DNA from: an uncultured Oscillospiraceae bacterium
GTDB lineage: Bacteria > Bacillota > Clostridia > Oscillospirales > Oscillospiraceae
NCBI GenBank assembly: GCA_900763995.1
Contig: CAAFMK010000145.1
Span: forward strand, 1 to 5,292
Length of the DNA: 5,292 bases
Direction of reading: 5' to 3'
Notes under the pieces: generated by a model
The model's input: only the letters and a program-made list of their open reading frames with translations
Told to the model about the DNA's origin: nothing
Databases searched by the model: none
Translations under genes and position numbers: made by a program
Part shown: positions 1 through 4,672 of the stretch, piece after piece
Position numbering within the stretch: the stretch's first letter is position 1
How the letters are laid out: each line of letters begins with the position of its first letter

Positions 1-17
1 ATACCAGTTGCCTTCAT
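1..17 (-). CDS. spoVT: 5' end of a SpoVT/AbrB-family sporulation regulator (partial, runs off the left edge)
   Basis: Only five complete codons plus two bases are present: ATG AAG GCA ACT GGT AT, giving M-K-A-T-G and then probably I or M. This matches the strongly conserved start of SpoVT (MKATGI, recalled from the family), an AbrB-type DNA-binding protein that tunes sigma-G-dependent gene expression in the forespore. Supporting signs are an AGGAGG site 10 bases upstream of the ATG and a sigma-G-like promoter further up (59-88). The AbrB swapped-hairpin domain and the C-terminal GAF-like domain of SpoVT would lie outside the window. So little protein is visible that another AbrB-family regulator remains possible. 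The identification rests on the combined start peptide, ribosome site and promoter. Confidence 0.5.
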
Positions 18-27
18 CTGTATTTTG

Positions 28-33
28 CCTCCT
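28..33 (-). promoter_or_regulatory. Ribosome binding site of the spoVT-like gene
   Basis: The minus strand reads AGGAGG, a full Shine-Dalgarno core, with 10 bases before the ATG at 17-15. It fixes the start of a gene of which only five complete codons are visible, so it is the main evidence that a coding region begins here. Confidence 0.65.
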
Positions 34-38
34 GTGGT

Positions 39-719
39 TCAAATTGCCTTGACAGGAGTATTATCTGCAAAATTTGTCAGTATATGCAAAAATAAACTCG
101 TCTGTCCCAATGGGAACACACATATACAATGGCAGTGATTGCTTATGATCCCCTTGCTGGGAGATGGCCTTAATTCAGGAAGTTCAACTACAAAGCAGCT
201 CCCCTGTGGCTGTGCACTCTCCACCCGGATCTGTCCATGGTGCAGTTCCTCAATGGTATGGGACAGGGAAAGCCCTAGTCCGACACCGCCCAACTGGCGG
301 GAGCGGGATTTGTCCACACGGAAAAAGGGTTCAAAAATCTGTTCACGAAATTCTGGGGGTGTCCAAATCAGCGGCGCTTCGGTTCCTGATCTGCTCATCC
401 AGCTGGTGCAAAGGGGCCGGCGCTTTTCCTGTCAGCCAGTATACCAACGCACAGCCCACCAAAACAATGATGCTCATAGCAAGCAGACTTTGTATCCGAA
501 AAGTCTTTTGGGCGGGGATCTGAATTTGCTCCATTGAAGCTGCCTCAGTTGAGAAATTCATCTCATGGAAACCCGCCAATGCAGGTTGAATGGGAATGGC
601 TTCAATGGCATTCACCATCTTATTGGCATAATAGTGGTTGCTGAGGGTGAGCAGCAGGCAGCCAACAGGTAGCCACACACAAGGGTCACCCGCAGCCGCA
701 GAGAAATATTCCAGCTCAT
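39..719 (-). pseudogene. Sensor histidine kinase remnant with a frameshift and deleted catalytic core
   Basis: The gene starts with ATG at 719, overlapping the response regulator stop as ATGA. Three reading frames are needed to follow it. The first frame gives M-S-W-N-I-S-L-R-L-R-V-T-L-V-C-G-Y-L-L-A, the start of the first membrane segment. Near 646-668 homology moves to a second frame (CLLLTLSNHYYANKM, then an extracytoplasmic loop with AIEAIPIQPA, a second membrane segment SLLAMSIIVLVGCALVYWL, and a HAMP-like LHQLDEQIRNRSAADLD). Near 352-362 it jumps to a third frame, which carries the ATP-domain F and G2 boxes (REQIFEPFFRVDKSRS, GGVGLGLSL) and ends near FVVELPEL (about 171). The rest of HAMP, the HisKA domain with its phosphoacceptor His, and the N and G1 boxes are missing, roughly 230 residues compared with the usual length. 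The last frame runs on to 39 without family-like sequence, so the native end is probably lost too. It cannot be a working kinase. Confidence 0.85.
59..88 (-). promoter_or_regulatory. Candidate sigma-G (forespore) promoter of the spoVT-like gene
   Basis: On the minus strand TGCATA (88-83) is followed by 17 bases and then GATAATA (65-59). This fits the known sigma-G pattern: a -35 like G-[ACT]-A-T-[AG] and a -10 like CATnnTA, with only the first -10 base differing. Transcription would start near 51-52, leaving a leader of about 35 bases that contains the AGGAGG site. SpoVT is sigma-G dependent in Bacillus subtilis, so promoter type and gene agree. A vegetative sigma-A reading is weaker: GATAAT is a fair -10, but the -35 TTGCAT with an 18-base spacer matches poorly. 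Confidence 0.45.
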
Positions 720-1117
720 AGCTCCACCTCCAGTCGGTATCCCTGCCCGATTTTTGTGACAATGGGATCATAGCCAAGGCTTTCCCGCAGCTTTTTACAC
801 AGGGTGGAGATGTGCATCCGCACAGAGTGGCTGAATGGGTTGGTATCTGTCTCCCGGATATGTTCCAGCAGCTCCTCCTGGCTGACTGCCTTTTCCGAGT
901 GGAGCATCAGGTGTTCTAAAATACCAAATTCCTTCCGGGTCAGGGGGAGCACCCCGCCATTTGCGGATATTTCCCGCTTTTGTGTGTCCAAAACCATGGG
1001 GCCAACAGTAACTGTCAGCGCACGGGAGGTGAACTCCCGGCGCAAAAGGCTGCGTACTCTCGCTTCCAGCCCGTCCATACCCGGCAGGTTCAAGTCCAGA
1101 ATGACCAGATCATAGGA
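716..1117 (-). pseudogene. OmpR/PhoB-type response regulator, truncated with a gutted receiver domain
   Basis: The C-terminal winged-helix DNA-binding domain is intact, from about GPMVLDTQKREI through LTRKEFGILEHLM, a recognition-helix region near NPFSHSVRMHISTLCKKLR, and the wing IGQGYRLEVEL before the stop. Upstream, only the centre of the receiver survives: Y-D-L-V-I-L-D-L-N-L-P-G-M-D-G, where the Asp at 1096-1094 is the phosphoacceptor. It then passes in frame from M-D-G-L-E straight into A-R-V-R-S-L-L-R-R, the linker that normally follows about 55-60 further residues (the conserved Thr/Ser, Lys and alpha4-beta5-alpha5 face). No start codon or N-terminal acidic residues remain: homology ends at about 1117, where redoxin sequence begins on the other strand. 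About 133 residues are left of a usual 220-230. The kinase remnant follows as an ATGA overlap. A DNA-binding fragment could still be made from an internal start, but there is no visible promoter. Confidence 0.85.
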
Positions 1118-1327
1118 CTCTACCAGGATCTCATCTCCCAGCTCTCAGGATACCCCAGTACCTATATCGTGGACAGCGAGGGAAATATTGTGGGCTCACC
1201 CATTATTGGCAATGTAAAAAATCAGGAGGATACCCTGAACAAGCGCCTAGAACAGGCCACGGAAGGGTACCTTAGTTATAAAAACATGGCACAAAAGGGG
1301 TCATACCCGCCTATCAGGCAGGTATGA
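1118..1327 (+). pseudogene. 3' fragment of a TlpA-like thiol-disulfide redoxin
   Basis: This is the only plus-strand coding remnant. It opens at about 1118 with L-Y-Q-D-L-I-S-Q-L-S and then G-Y-P-S-T-Y-I-V-D-S-E-G-N-I-V-G, the C-terminal half of a thioredoxin-fold domain. The cis-Pro loop (Y-P-S-T) and the beta-hairpin I-V-D-x-E-G-x-I-V are typical of TlpA/ResA-type extracytoplasmic redoxins. A helix like QEDTLNKRLEQA follows. The CxxC active site, the first half of the fold and any signal peptide or lipobox are absent, and there is no start codon or ribosome site at the junction. About 69 codons remain of a usual 180-220. The tail (GYLSYKNMAQKG and on) runs into a terminator hairpin and stops inside it, so the native stop may also be gone. 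Redoxins of this type often sit beside two-component systems (family knowledge), which fits a divergent arrangement before the deletion. Confidence 0.75.
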
Positions 1328-1333
1328 CCCCTT
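1293..1333 (-). terminator. Intrinsic terminator of nhaC, possibly bidirectional
   Basis: A perfect 13-bp inverted repeat, AAGGGGTCATACC (1295-1307) with GGTATGACCCCTT (1321-1333), extends past one mismatch by GCC/GGC (1309-1311 with 1317-1319), leaving a 5-base loop. On the minus strand the stem ends in TTTT (1296-1293), and it lies 31 bases after the nhaC stop codon. The plus-strand side lacks a good U-tract, so termination toward nhaC from the redoxin side is less certain. The redoxin reading frame ends inside this hairpin. Confidence 0.75.
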
Positions 1334-1364
1334 AGCTATATTCATGTGATGGTCTTACATCCCA

Positions 1365-2693
1365 TCAGGGGGAGATCTCGCTCCTTTGAGGAGCAGCTTT
1401 CCCTCTCCCCATCCTCAGTGAGGAGACCAGCCGCCACAGCGGCAGTAAAATGAGGAAAAAGCTGAACAAAATAGAGCTGGCAGGGGCACCCACTGAGGCC
1501 AGCGGCACTGCTCCTGCAATAGACCAGGGTACCAGCGGTGCCGTGACCACAGCGGAATCCTCTAAGTGAATGGCCAGTTTTTGGGGGTCATCCTCCACCG
1601 GGGCACACAGCTGATGGGTGAGCATAATGGCCAGCGTCTGGTTGCAGGCCACCATCCCGGACACCACAGAGGTGGCAAGGATGGCTGTGTATGCGGTGCT
1701 CTTTTGGGCGATGGCCCCTATGAGCCGCTGAATCCCATTGAGCAGCCCAGTCTTTTGGAAAATCCCTGAGTAGGAGGAGGACAAACAGACAATCGCACCT
1801 ACCCGCAGCATGGAGGTGATTCCTCCGCCATTTAGCAAAGCAGCAACCTCCGGGTCAGCAGCTTCATAGCCGGTAAGCAGCAGCATGGGCAGGTCAAACA
1901 GGGAGATATGTTGGAAAAACAGACAGATCGGCAGACAGGTCAAAATACTAAGGCCCATAGCCAGCTTTACCTTGACCTGCATCAGGGACAGCACCAGGAT
2001 CACCACAGCGGGCAGGAGCCCTATCCAGTGCAGCCGAAATTCCCGCCCGAAGAGTGCATACAGGTCGGGCAATTCTCCTCCGCTGTGCATAAACAGACCA
2101 ATGCCTGTATAGAGCAGGCAGGTCAGAACAAATGGCACAGCCGCCGTGCGAAGCATAGACTTGATATTTTGAAAGATGTTGGTCTGTGTCAGTTCGGACA
2201 CCAACAGAGCACTGGTAGAGACCGGGGAGCAGCGGTCACCAAAAAACACCCCGGACAGCACAGCACCCCCCACCAGCACTGTATTGACCCCCATCGTTGT
2301 TCCAATGGTGGCACAGATCACCCCCATTGTAGCCGCTGTCCCAAAGGCAGTACCAGTGAGTACTGACACCAGACAGTTGAGCAAAAAGGCCATTACCAAA
2401 AAGATCGCAGGCTGAATCAACCAGGTGGTGTAGCAGACAATGACAGGAACTACCCCGGCGGCCCGCCACAGGGCAGTGAGCATCCCAATCAACACAAATG
2501 TGATGAGAATGTTTTTTACTGTCTTAACTCCAGACAGGGCCATCTGACCCAGCTCTTTCCAGGAAAAGCCCTTGCAACGGCCATAGAGCAAAAAAAGCAC
2601 CAGTCCGCCAGCCAGAGCATATAAAATCGATAGATCGAACAAAAGGCAAACCAAAAGCCCCAGACAAAACAGTGCCAAGCTCAGCATTTCCAT
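1365..2693 (-). CDS. nhaC: NhaC-family Na+/H+ antiporter
   Basis: The product is a 442-residue polytopic inner-membrane protein with about ten or more hydrophobic segments, predicted to exchange sodium for protons in pH and sodium homeostasis. Family marks include the loop F-G-D-R-C-S-P-V-S-T-S-A (151-161, the NhaC FGDK.SP-like signature), small-residue-rich stretches near 113-148 (TGTAFGTAATMG), a second conserved half (GGGITSMLRVGAIVCLSSS, about 289-307), N-Q-T at 351-353, and E-D-S-A-V-V-T-A-P-L-V-P-W (378-390), a conserved ion-pathway region of the family. The ATG at 2693 is chosen because GAGGTG lies 7 bases upstream; the next ATG upstream (2696) leaves only 4. The frame continues upstream to 2807 but would cross the tRNA terminator, so that part is not coding. 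The gene stands alone between two terminators. I see no convincing sigma-A promoter in the roughly 80 bases before it. A related amino-acid or organic-acid antiporter of the same superfamily cannot be excluded. Confidence 0.88.
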   Translation of the reverse strand: MEMLSLALFCLGLLVCLLFDLSILYALAGGLVLFLLYGRCKGFSWKELGQMALSGVKTVKNILITFVLIGMLTALWRAAGVVPVIVCYTTWLIQPAIFLVMAFLLNCLVSVLTGTAFGTAATMGVICATIGTTMGVNTVLVGGAVLSGVFFGDRCSPVSTSALLVSELTQTNIFQNIKSMLRTAAVPFVLTCLLYTGIGLFMHSGGELPDLYALFGREFRLHWIGLLPAVVILVLSLMQVKVKLAMGLSILTCLPICLFFQHISLFDLPMLLLTGYEAADPEVAALLNGGGITSMLRVGAIVCLSSSYSGIFQKTGLLNGIQRLIGAIAQKSTAYTAILATSVVSGMVACNQTLAIMLTHQLCAPVEDDPQKLAIHLEDSAVVTAPLVPWSIAGAVPLASVGAPASSILFSFFLILLPLWRLVSSLRMGRGKAAPQRSEISP

Positions 2694-2700
2694 CATACAG

Positions 2701-2706
2701 CACCTC
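2701..2706 (-). promoter_or_regulatory. Ribosome binding site that sets the nhaC start
   Basis: The minus strand reads GAGGTG, 7 bases before the ATG at 2693 and 4 before an overlapping ATG at 2696 (ATGATG). Spacing favours the downstream one. It also rules out the longer reading frame that would extend up to 2807. Confidence 0.6.
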
Positions 2707-2764
2707 ACAAAACAGCCCTTTATATCTATGGAACAATGCCCGCATATTCCAGCGCCGACACCCC

Positions 2765-2803
2765 AAAAACACCAGATGCAGCAGGTTTTCAGCCTGCTGC
2801 ATC
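2765..2803 (-). terminator. Intrinsic terminator of tRNA-Ala
   Basis: A perfect 11-bp stem, GATGCAGCAGG (2775-2785) with CCTGCTGCATC (2793-2803), encloses a 7-base loop. On the minus strand it is followed after five bases by TTTTT (2769-2765). It sits 17 bases past the CCA end of the tRNA and insulates nhaC from tRNA transcription. Confidence 0.75.
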
Positions 2804-2820
2804 CCAAAGTGTTTTATTCA

Positions 2821-2896
2821 TGGTGGACCTGATCGGATTTGAACCGACGACCCCCACAATGCGAATGTGGTGCGCTCCCAGCTGCGCTACAGGCCC
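2821..2896 (-). tRNA. tRNA-Ala, anticodon CGC, CCA end encoded
   Basis: A complete 76-base cloverleaf can be folded by hand. The acceptor stem is GGGCCTG with CAGGTCC and contains the G3-U70 wobble pair that is the main identity element for alanyl-tRNA synthetase. The D stem is GCGC/GCGC with loop AGCTGGGA. The anticodon stem is CCACA/TGTGG around loop TTCGCAT, giving anticodon CGC, which reads the alanine codon GCG. The T arm is GTCGG, loop TTCGAAT, CCGAT with one G-U pair. The 3' ACCA is encoded. A strong promoter lies upstream and a terminator downstream, so it is a single-tRNA transcription unit. Peptides such as GFEPTTP and VGSNPIRST read across it are the usual tRNA translation artefacts. 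Confidence 0.96.
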
Positions 2897-2942
2897 AAAA
2901 GAGCTGCCATTCCCACACAGAGCAGTGGGGTACGGCCCCTTT

Positions 2943-2970
2943 ATTATACCAAACTTTCTCAAAATGTAAA
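2943..2970 (-). promoter_or_regulatory. Sigma-A promoter of tRNA-Ala
   Basis: On the minus strand TTTACA (2970-2965, five of six consensus bases) is followed by a 16-base spacer and a perfect TATAAT (2948-2943). Transcription would start near 2936, giving a leader of about 40 bases before the mature tRNA 5' end. The leader can form a short CCCAC/GTGGG hairpin, which may matter for 5' processing. Near-consensus elements are normal for stable-RNA genes. Confidence 0.8.
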
Positions 2971-3088
2971 GAGGGATTTTAAACTTTCCACACGCACAGC
3001 AGGGTGGCAGCTCACCTGCAGCTGCGAGCCGTACAACCACCAGACAGTTTACGAAGGGACACCCCCTATTTTATGGGGCGTATTGTGG
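2971..3088. other. Intergenic region between the PAP2 gene and the tRNA promoter
   Basis: No coding sequence is supported in this 118-base stretch. It holds a 6-bp hairpin (GCAGCT 3007-3012 with AGCTGC 3020-3025) and a 4-bp GC hairpin near 3063-3078. Neither has a U-tract on the minus strand, so the end of the lipid operon transcript is not marked by a standard intrinsic terminator. Confidence 0.5.
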
Positions 3089-3805
3089 TCACTTTCCCCC
3101 AGAAATCCAGGGGGAAAGGCTGTCAAACACATTTCCATACAGGCGGGAAAAATGAATCCGTTCTGTCACCCAGTAGCAGAACTGCGCCAGTAAGGCCCCT
3201 CCAAACACATCAAGAATGATATGCTGCTTGGTGGTCAAGGTGGAGATAAACACCGCAACGGCCATCCAAAAAGAAAGATTGCGGTACCATTTGGGGATCT
3301 GCTTGTACTCCCTTAGCCCGATGTAGCAAAACCAACTGGTGAGACAATGGATGGAGGGGAACAGATTATCTGCGGCATCCGCCCTGTATAGAAGCACCAT
3401 GACAGAATTCCAAAATCCCTCCGGCTCCACCACGGGTCTTGTATTGGTGGTTGGCAGAAGAAGAAAGCACAGGAGACAGACTCCCTTTGCCAAAAAGTCC
3501 GCACTTAAAAAGCGGTATACCTTTTCTTTCTCCTGTCTGGCACAGAGGATATAGTTGACGATCCAGAAGATATAGCTGGCATAGTAGATGGAGACAGTCC
3601 AGGGCAAAAATGGGATCTGGTGGTCAATGGCGCTCTCAAAAATATAGTGGGGCCAGCTTTGTGCAATCGCCCTGCCCCCATAGTAGGCGATGGCATTCCA
3701 AACGACTGCAACGATCAGTGGCAATATGGAGTATCTGGGAAGCAGCGTGGACAGGGATGTCCCTTTGTTGTGGGCGTGGGAGATGGGGTGTTTGTGATCC
3801 TTCAT
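3089..3805 (-). CDS. PAP2-superfamily membrane phosphatase or phosphotransferase in the PE operon
   Basis: A 238-residue membrane protein with about six hydrophobic segments (roughly 26-42, 66-86, 103-118, 150-165, 178-190, 196-212). The PAP2 catalytic motifs are recognisable but altered: N-T-R-P (121-124) for the KxxxxxxRP motif without its usual Lys, P-S-I-H (150-153) for PSGH, and T-T-K-Q-H-I-I-L-D (191-199) for SRxxxxxHxxxD, with Lys in place of Arg, a shorter gap and H195 as the likely nucleophile. This pattern resembles the subgroup related to inositol-phosphorylceramide synthase (AUR1) more than classical phosphatidate phosphatases. The start at 3805 has AGGAGG five bases upstream. It lies 30 bases after psd, so it is probably co-transcribed with pssA and psd. 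A phosphatidate or diacylglycerol-pyrophosphate phosphatase, or a head-group transferase using a PE-pathway lipid, are both possible; the sequence does not decide. Confidence 0.85.
   Translation of the reverse strand: MKDHKHPISHAHNKGTSLSTLLPRYSILPLIVAVVWNAIAYYGGRAIAQSWPHYIFESAIDHQIPFLPWTVSIYYASYIFWIVNYILCARQEKEKVYRFLSADFLAKGVCLLCFLLLPTTNTRPVVEPEGFWNSVMVLLYRADAADNLFPSIHCLTSWFCYIGLREYKQIPKWYRNLSFWMAVAVFISTLTTKQHIILDVFGGALLAQFCYWVTERIHFSRLYGNVFDSLSPWISGGK
3092..3118 (-). repeat. Perfect inverted repeat inside the last codons of the PAP2 gene
   Basis: CTTTCCCCC (3092-3100) pairs with GGGGGAAAG (3110-3118) across a 9-base loop. It lies within the final codons (S-L-S-P-W-I-S-G-G-K) and ends one base before the minus-strand TGA. 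No T-run follows, so it is not a standard intrinsic terminator. It could protect the 3' end of the operon messenger or help factor-dependent termination. Its presence inside coding sequence argues for caution. Confidence 0.5.
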
Positions 3806-3835
3806 GGAGTCCTCCTCATATGGTGGTAGCTTTCT

Positions 3836-4672
3836 TCAGGGCGTCATGGTAGGCGGGGCATATCTGGTGCCGATCTGCATTCCCCAGGTGACACGAACCT
3901 CCTGTCCTCCCCTTAAACACTCCTCTATGTGTGGCAACAGAGAGATCTTCTCTTTTTGAAACAACATAACAATGGTAGAGCCAGACAGATCAAAGTGCCC
4001 CTTTTCCCCTCCACGCTGAAAGCGGCCCTGGACAGGGTGGTTGACGATCCCCCCCACAACCAAAGCCCCCACCTCCGTTTGAATGACGGGGCCAAAGTGG
4101 TCGGTGTGCAGCAGGCTCCAGACCCGCCGATTCAGGGTATAAACAGGGTATGTCTCACAAGCAATGGGCTGTACACTGTGCAGCTCTCCCTCTAAATAGT
4201 GGCTCTCCTCCAGTGTGCCATCATCTATGTAGCAGTAGTGGTGGTAATCAGAGGCACACAGCCGAAAAATAAGACAGGCCCCATGGTCATAGTGCTGGCT
4301 CAATCCCGGGTCTTTGAGCAGGTCGCACAGCCCATAGTGGGAGCCTTTGATGAAGAAGCTGCAATCCTCCTCAATGAGGTAGGCACTGAGCCATCCATCA
4401 CATGGGCTGATGAGATGGAGTGGATCGGCATCAAATTCTAATATTTGCTTCTCCCGCAAAAAGAATTCTTGAAAGGTACGGTATGGTTCTGATTTATACT
4501 CCTCCATTGGGATCTCATTTCGCTTGATATAGGGCCCAATGACACACTTGGAGAGAGGGGAGCGGAGAAAGGCAACTGCAAGGTGGTCAAGCTTACACGT
4601 TTGAATGATTTTCAGCACCCCCCTGCCCAATACTGTGCCGTAGAGCCAGCTGACACCTGATGACTGATTCAT
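3836..4672 (-). CDS. psd: Phosphatidylserine decarboxylase proenzyme
   Basis: This 278-residue enzyme removes CO2 from phosphatidylserine to give phosphatidylethanolamine at the membrane. It is made as a proenzyme that cuts itself between Gly and Ser, turning that Ser into the pyruvoyl cofactor. The cleavage site is S-G-S-T (230-233), with cleavage expected between G231 and S232, giving a long beta chain and an alpha chain of about 47 residues; the first position is Ser rather than the common Leu, Gly or Phe. The other expected catalytic residues are present: D92 in S-P-C-D-G and H144 in D-Y-H-H-Y. Further family marks are TFQEFFLRE (66-74), GAL-VVGGIVN (202-211) and KGHFDLSG before the cleavage site. 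The start overlaps the pssA stop as ATGA, with a G-rich stretch (GGGGGGTGG) as ribosome site inside the pssA end. Length is normal for the bacterial proenzyme. Confidence 0.95.
   Translation of the reverse strand: MNQSSGVSWLYGTVLGRGVLKIIQTCKLDHLAVAFLRSPLSKCVIGPYIKRNEIPMEEYKSEPYRTFQEFFLREKQILEFDADPLHLISPCDGWLSAYLIEEDCSFFIKGSHYGLCDLLKDPGLSQHYDHGACLIFRLCASDYHHYCYIDDGTLEESHYLEGELHSVQPIACETYPVYTLNRRVWSLLHTDHFGPVIQTEVGALVVGGIVNHPVQGRFQRGGEKGHFDLSGSTIVMLFQKEKISLLPHIEECLRGGQEVRVTWGMQIGTRYAPPTMTP

Noticed and set aside
49..64. TTGACA on the plus strand as a sigma-A promoter
   Set aside because: No suitable -10 lies 16-18 bases downstream (the region reads ATTTGT), and no plus-strand gene follows.
287..301. 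CCGCC-CAACT-GGCGG inverted repeat
   Set aside because: It falls in the conserved kinase G2-box coding region (R-Q-L-G-G) and is explained by GC-rich codons.
1023..1039. Inverted repeat CGGGAG-GTGAA-CTCCCG
   Set aside because: It lies within response-regulator coding sequence (R-R-E-F-T-S-R) and follows from codon use; no regulatory role is supported.
1885..2415. Plus-strand open frames opposite the antiporter gene
   Set aside because: They are composition shadows: rich in His, Gln, Pro and Arg, without ribosome sites or recognisable domains, and opposite a well-supported membrane protein.
2697..2774. A promoter for nhaC (TGGAAT-17-TAGATA)
   Set aside because: Both hexamers match only three of six consensus bases. 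The gene must be transcribed from somewhere, but this pair is too weak to annotate.
2821..2896. tRNA-Ala as an integration site for a mobile element
   Set aside because: The tRNA is single and complete, with its own terminator. I see no duplicated 3' end, integrase or foreign gene on either side.
2736..3040. Open frames on both strands across the tRNA
   Set aside because: Their peptides contain GFEPTTP and AQLG-VGSNPIRST type strings, which are translations of the tRNA itself and not proteins.
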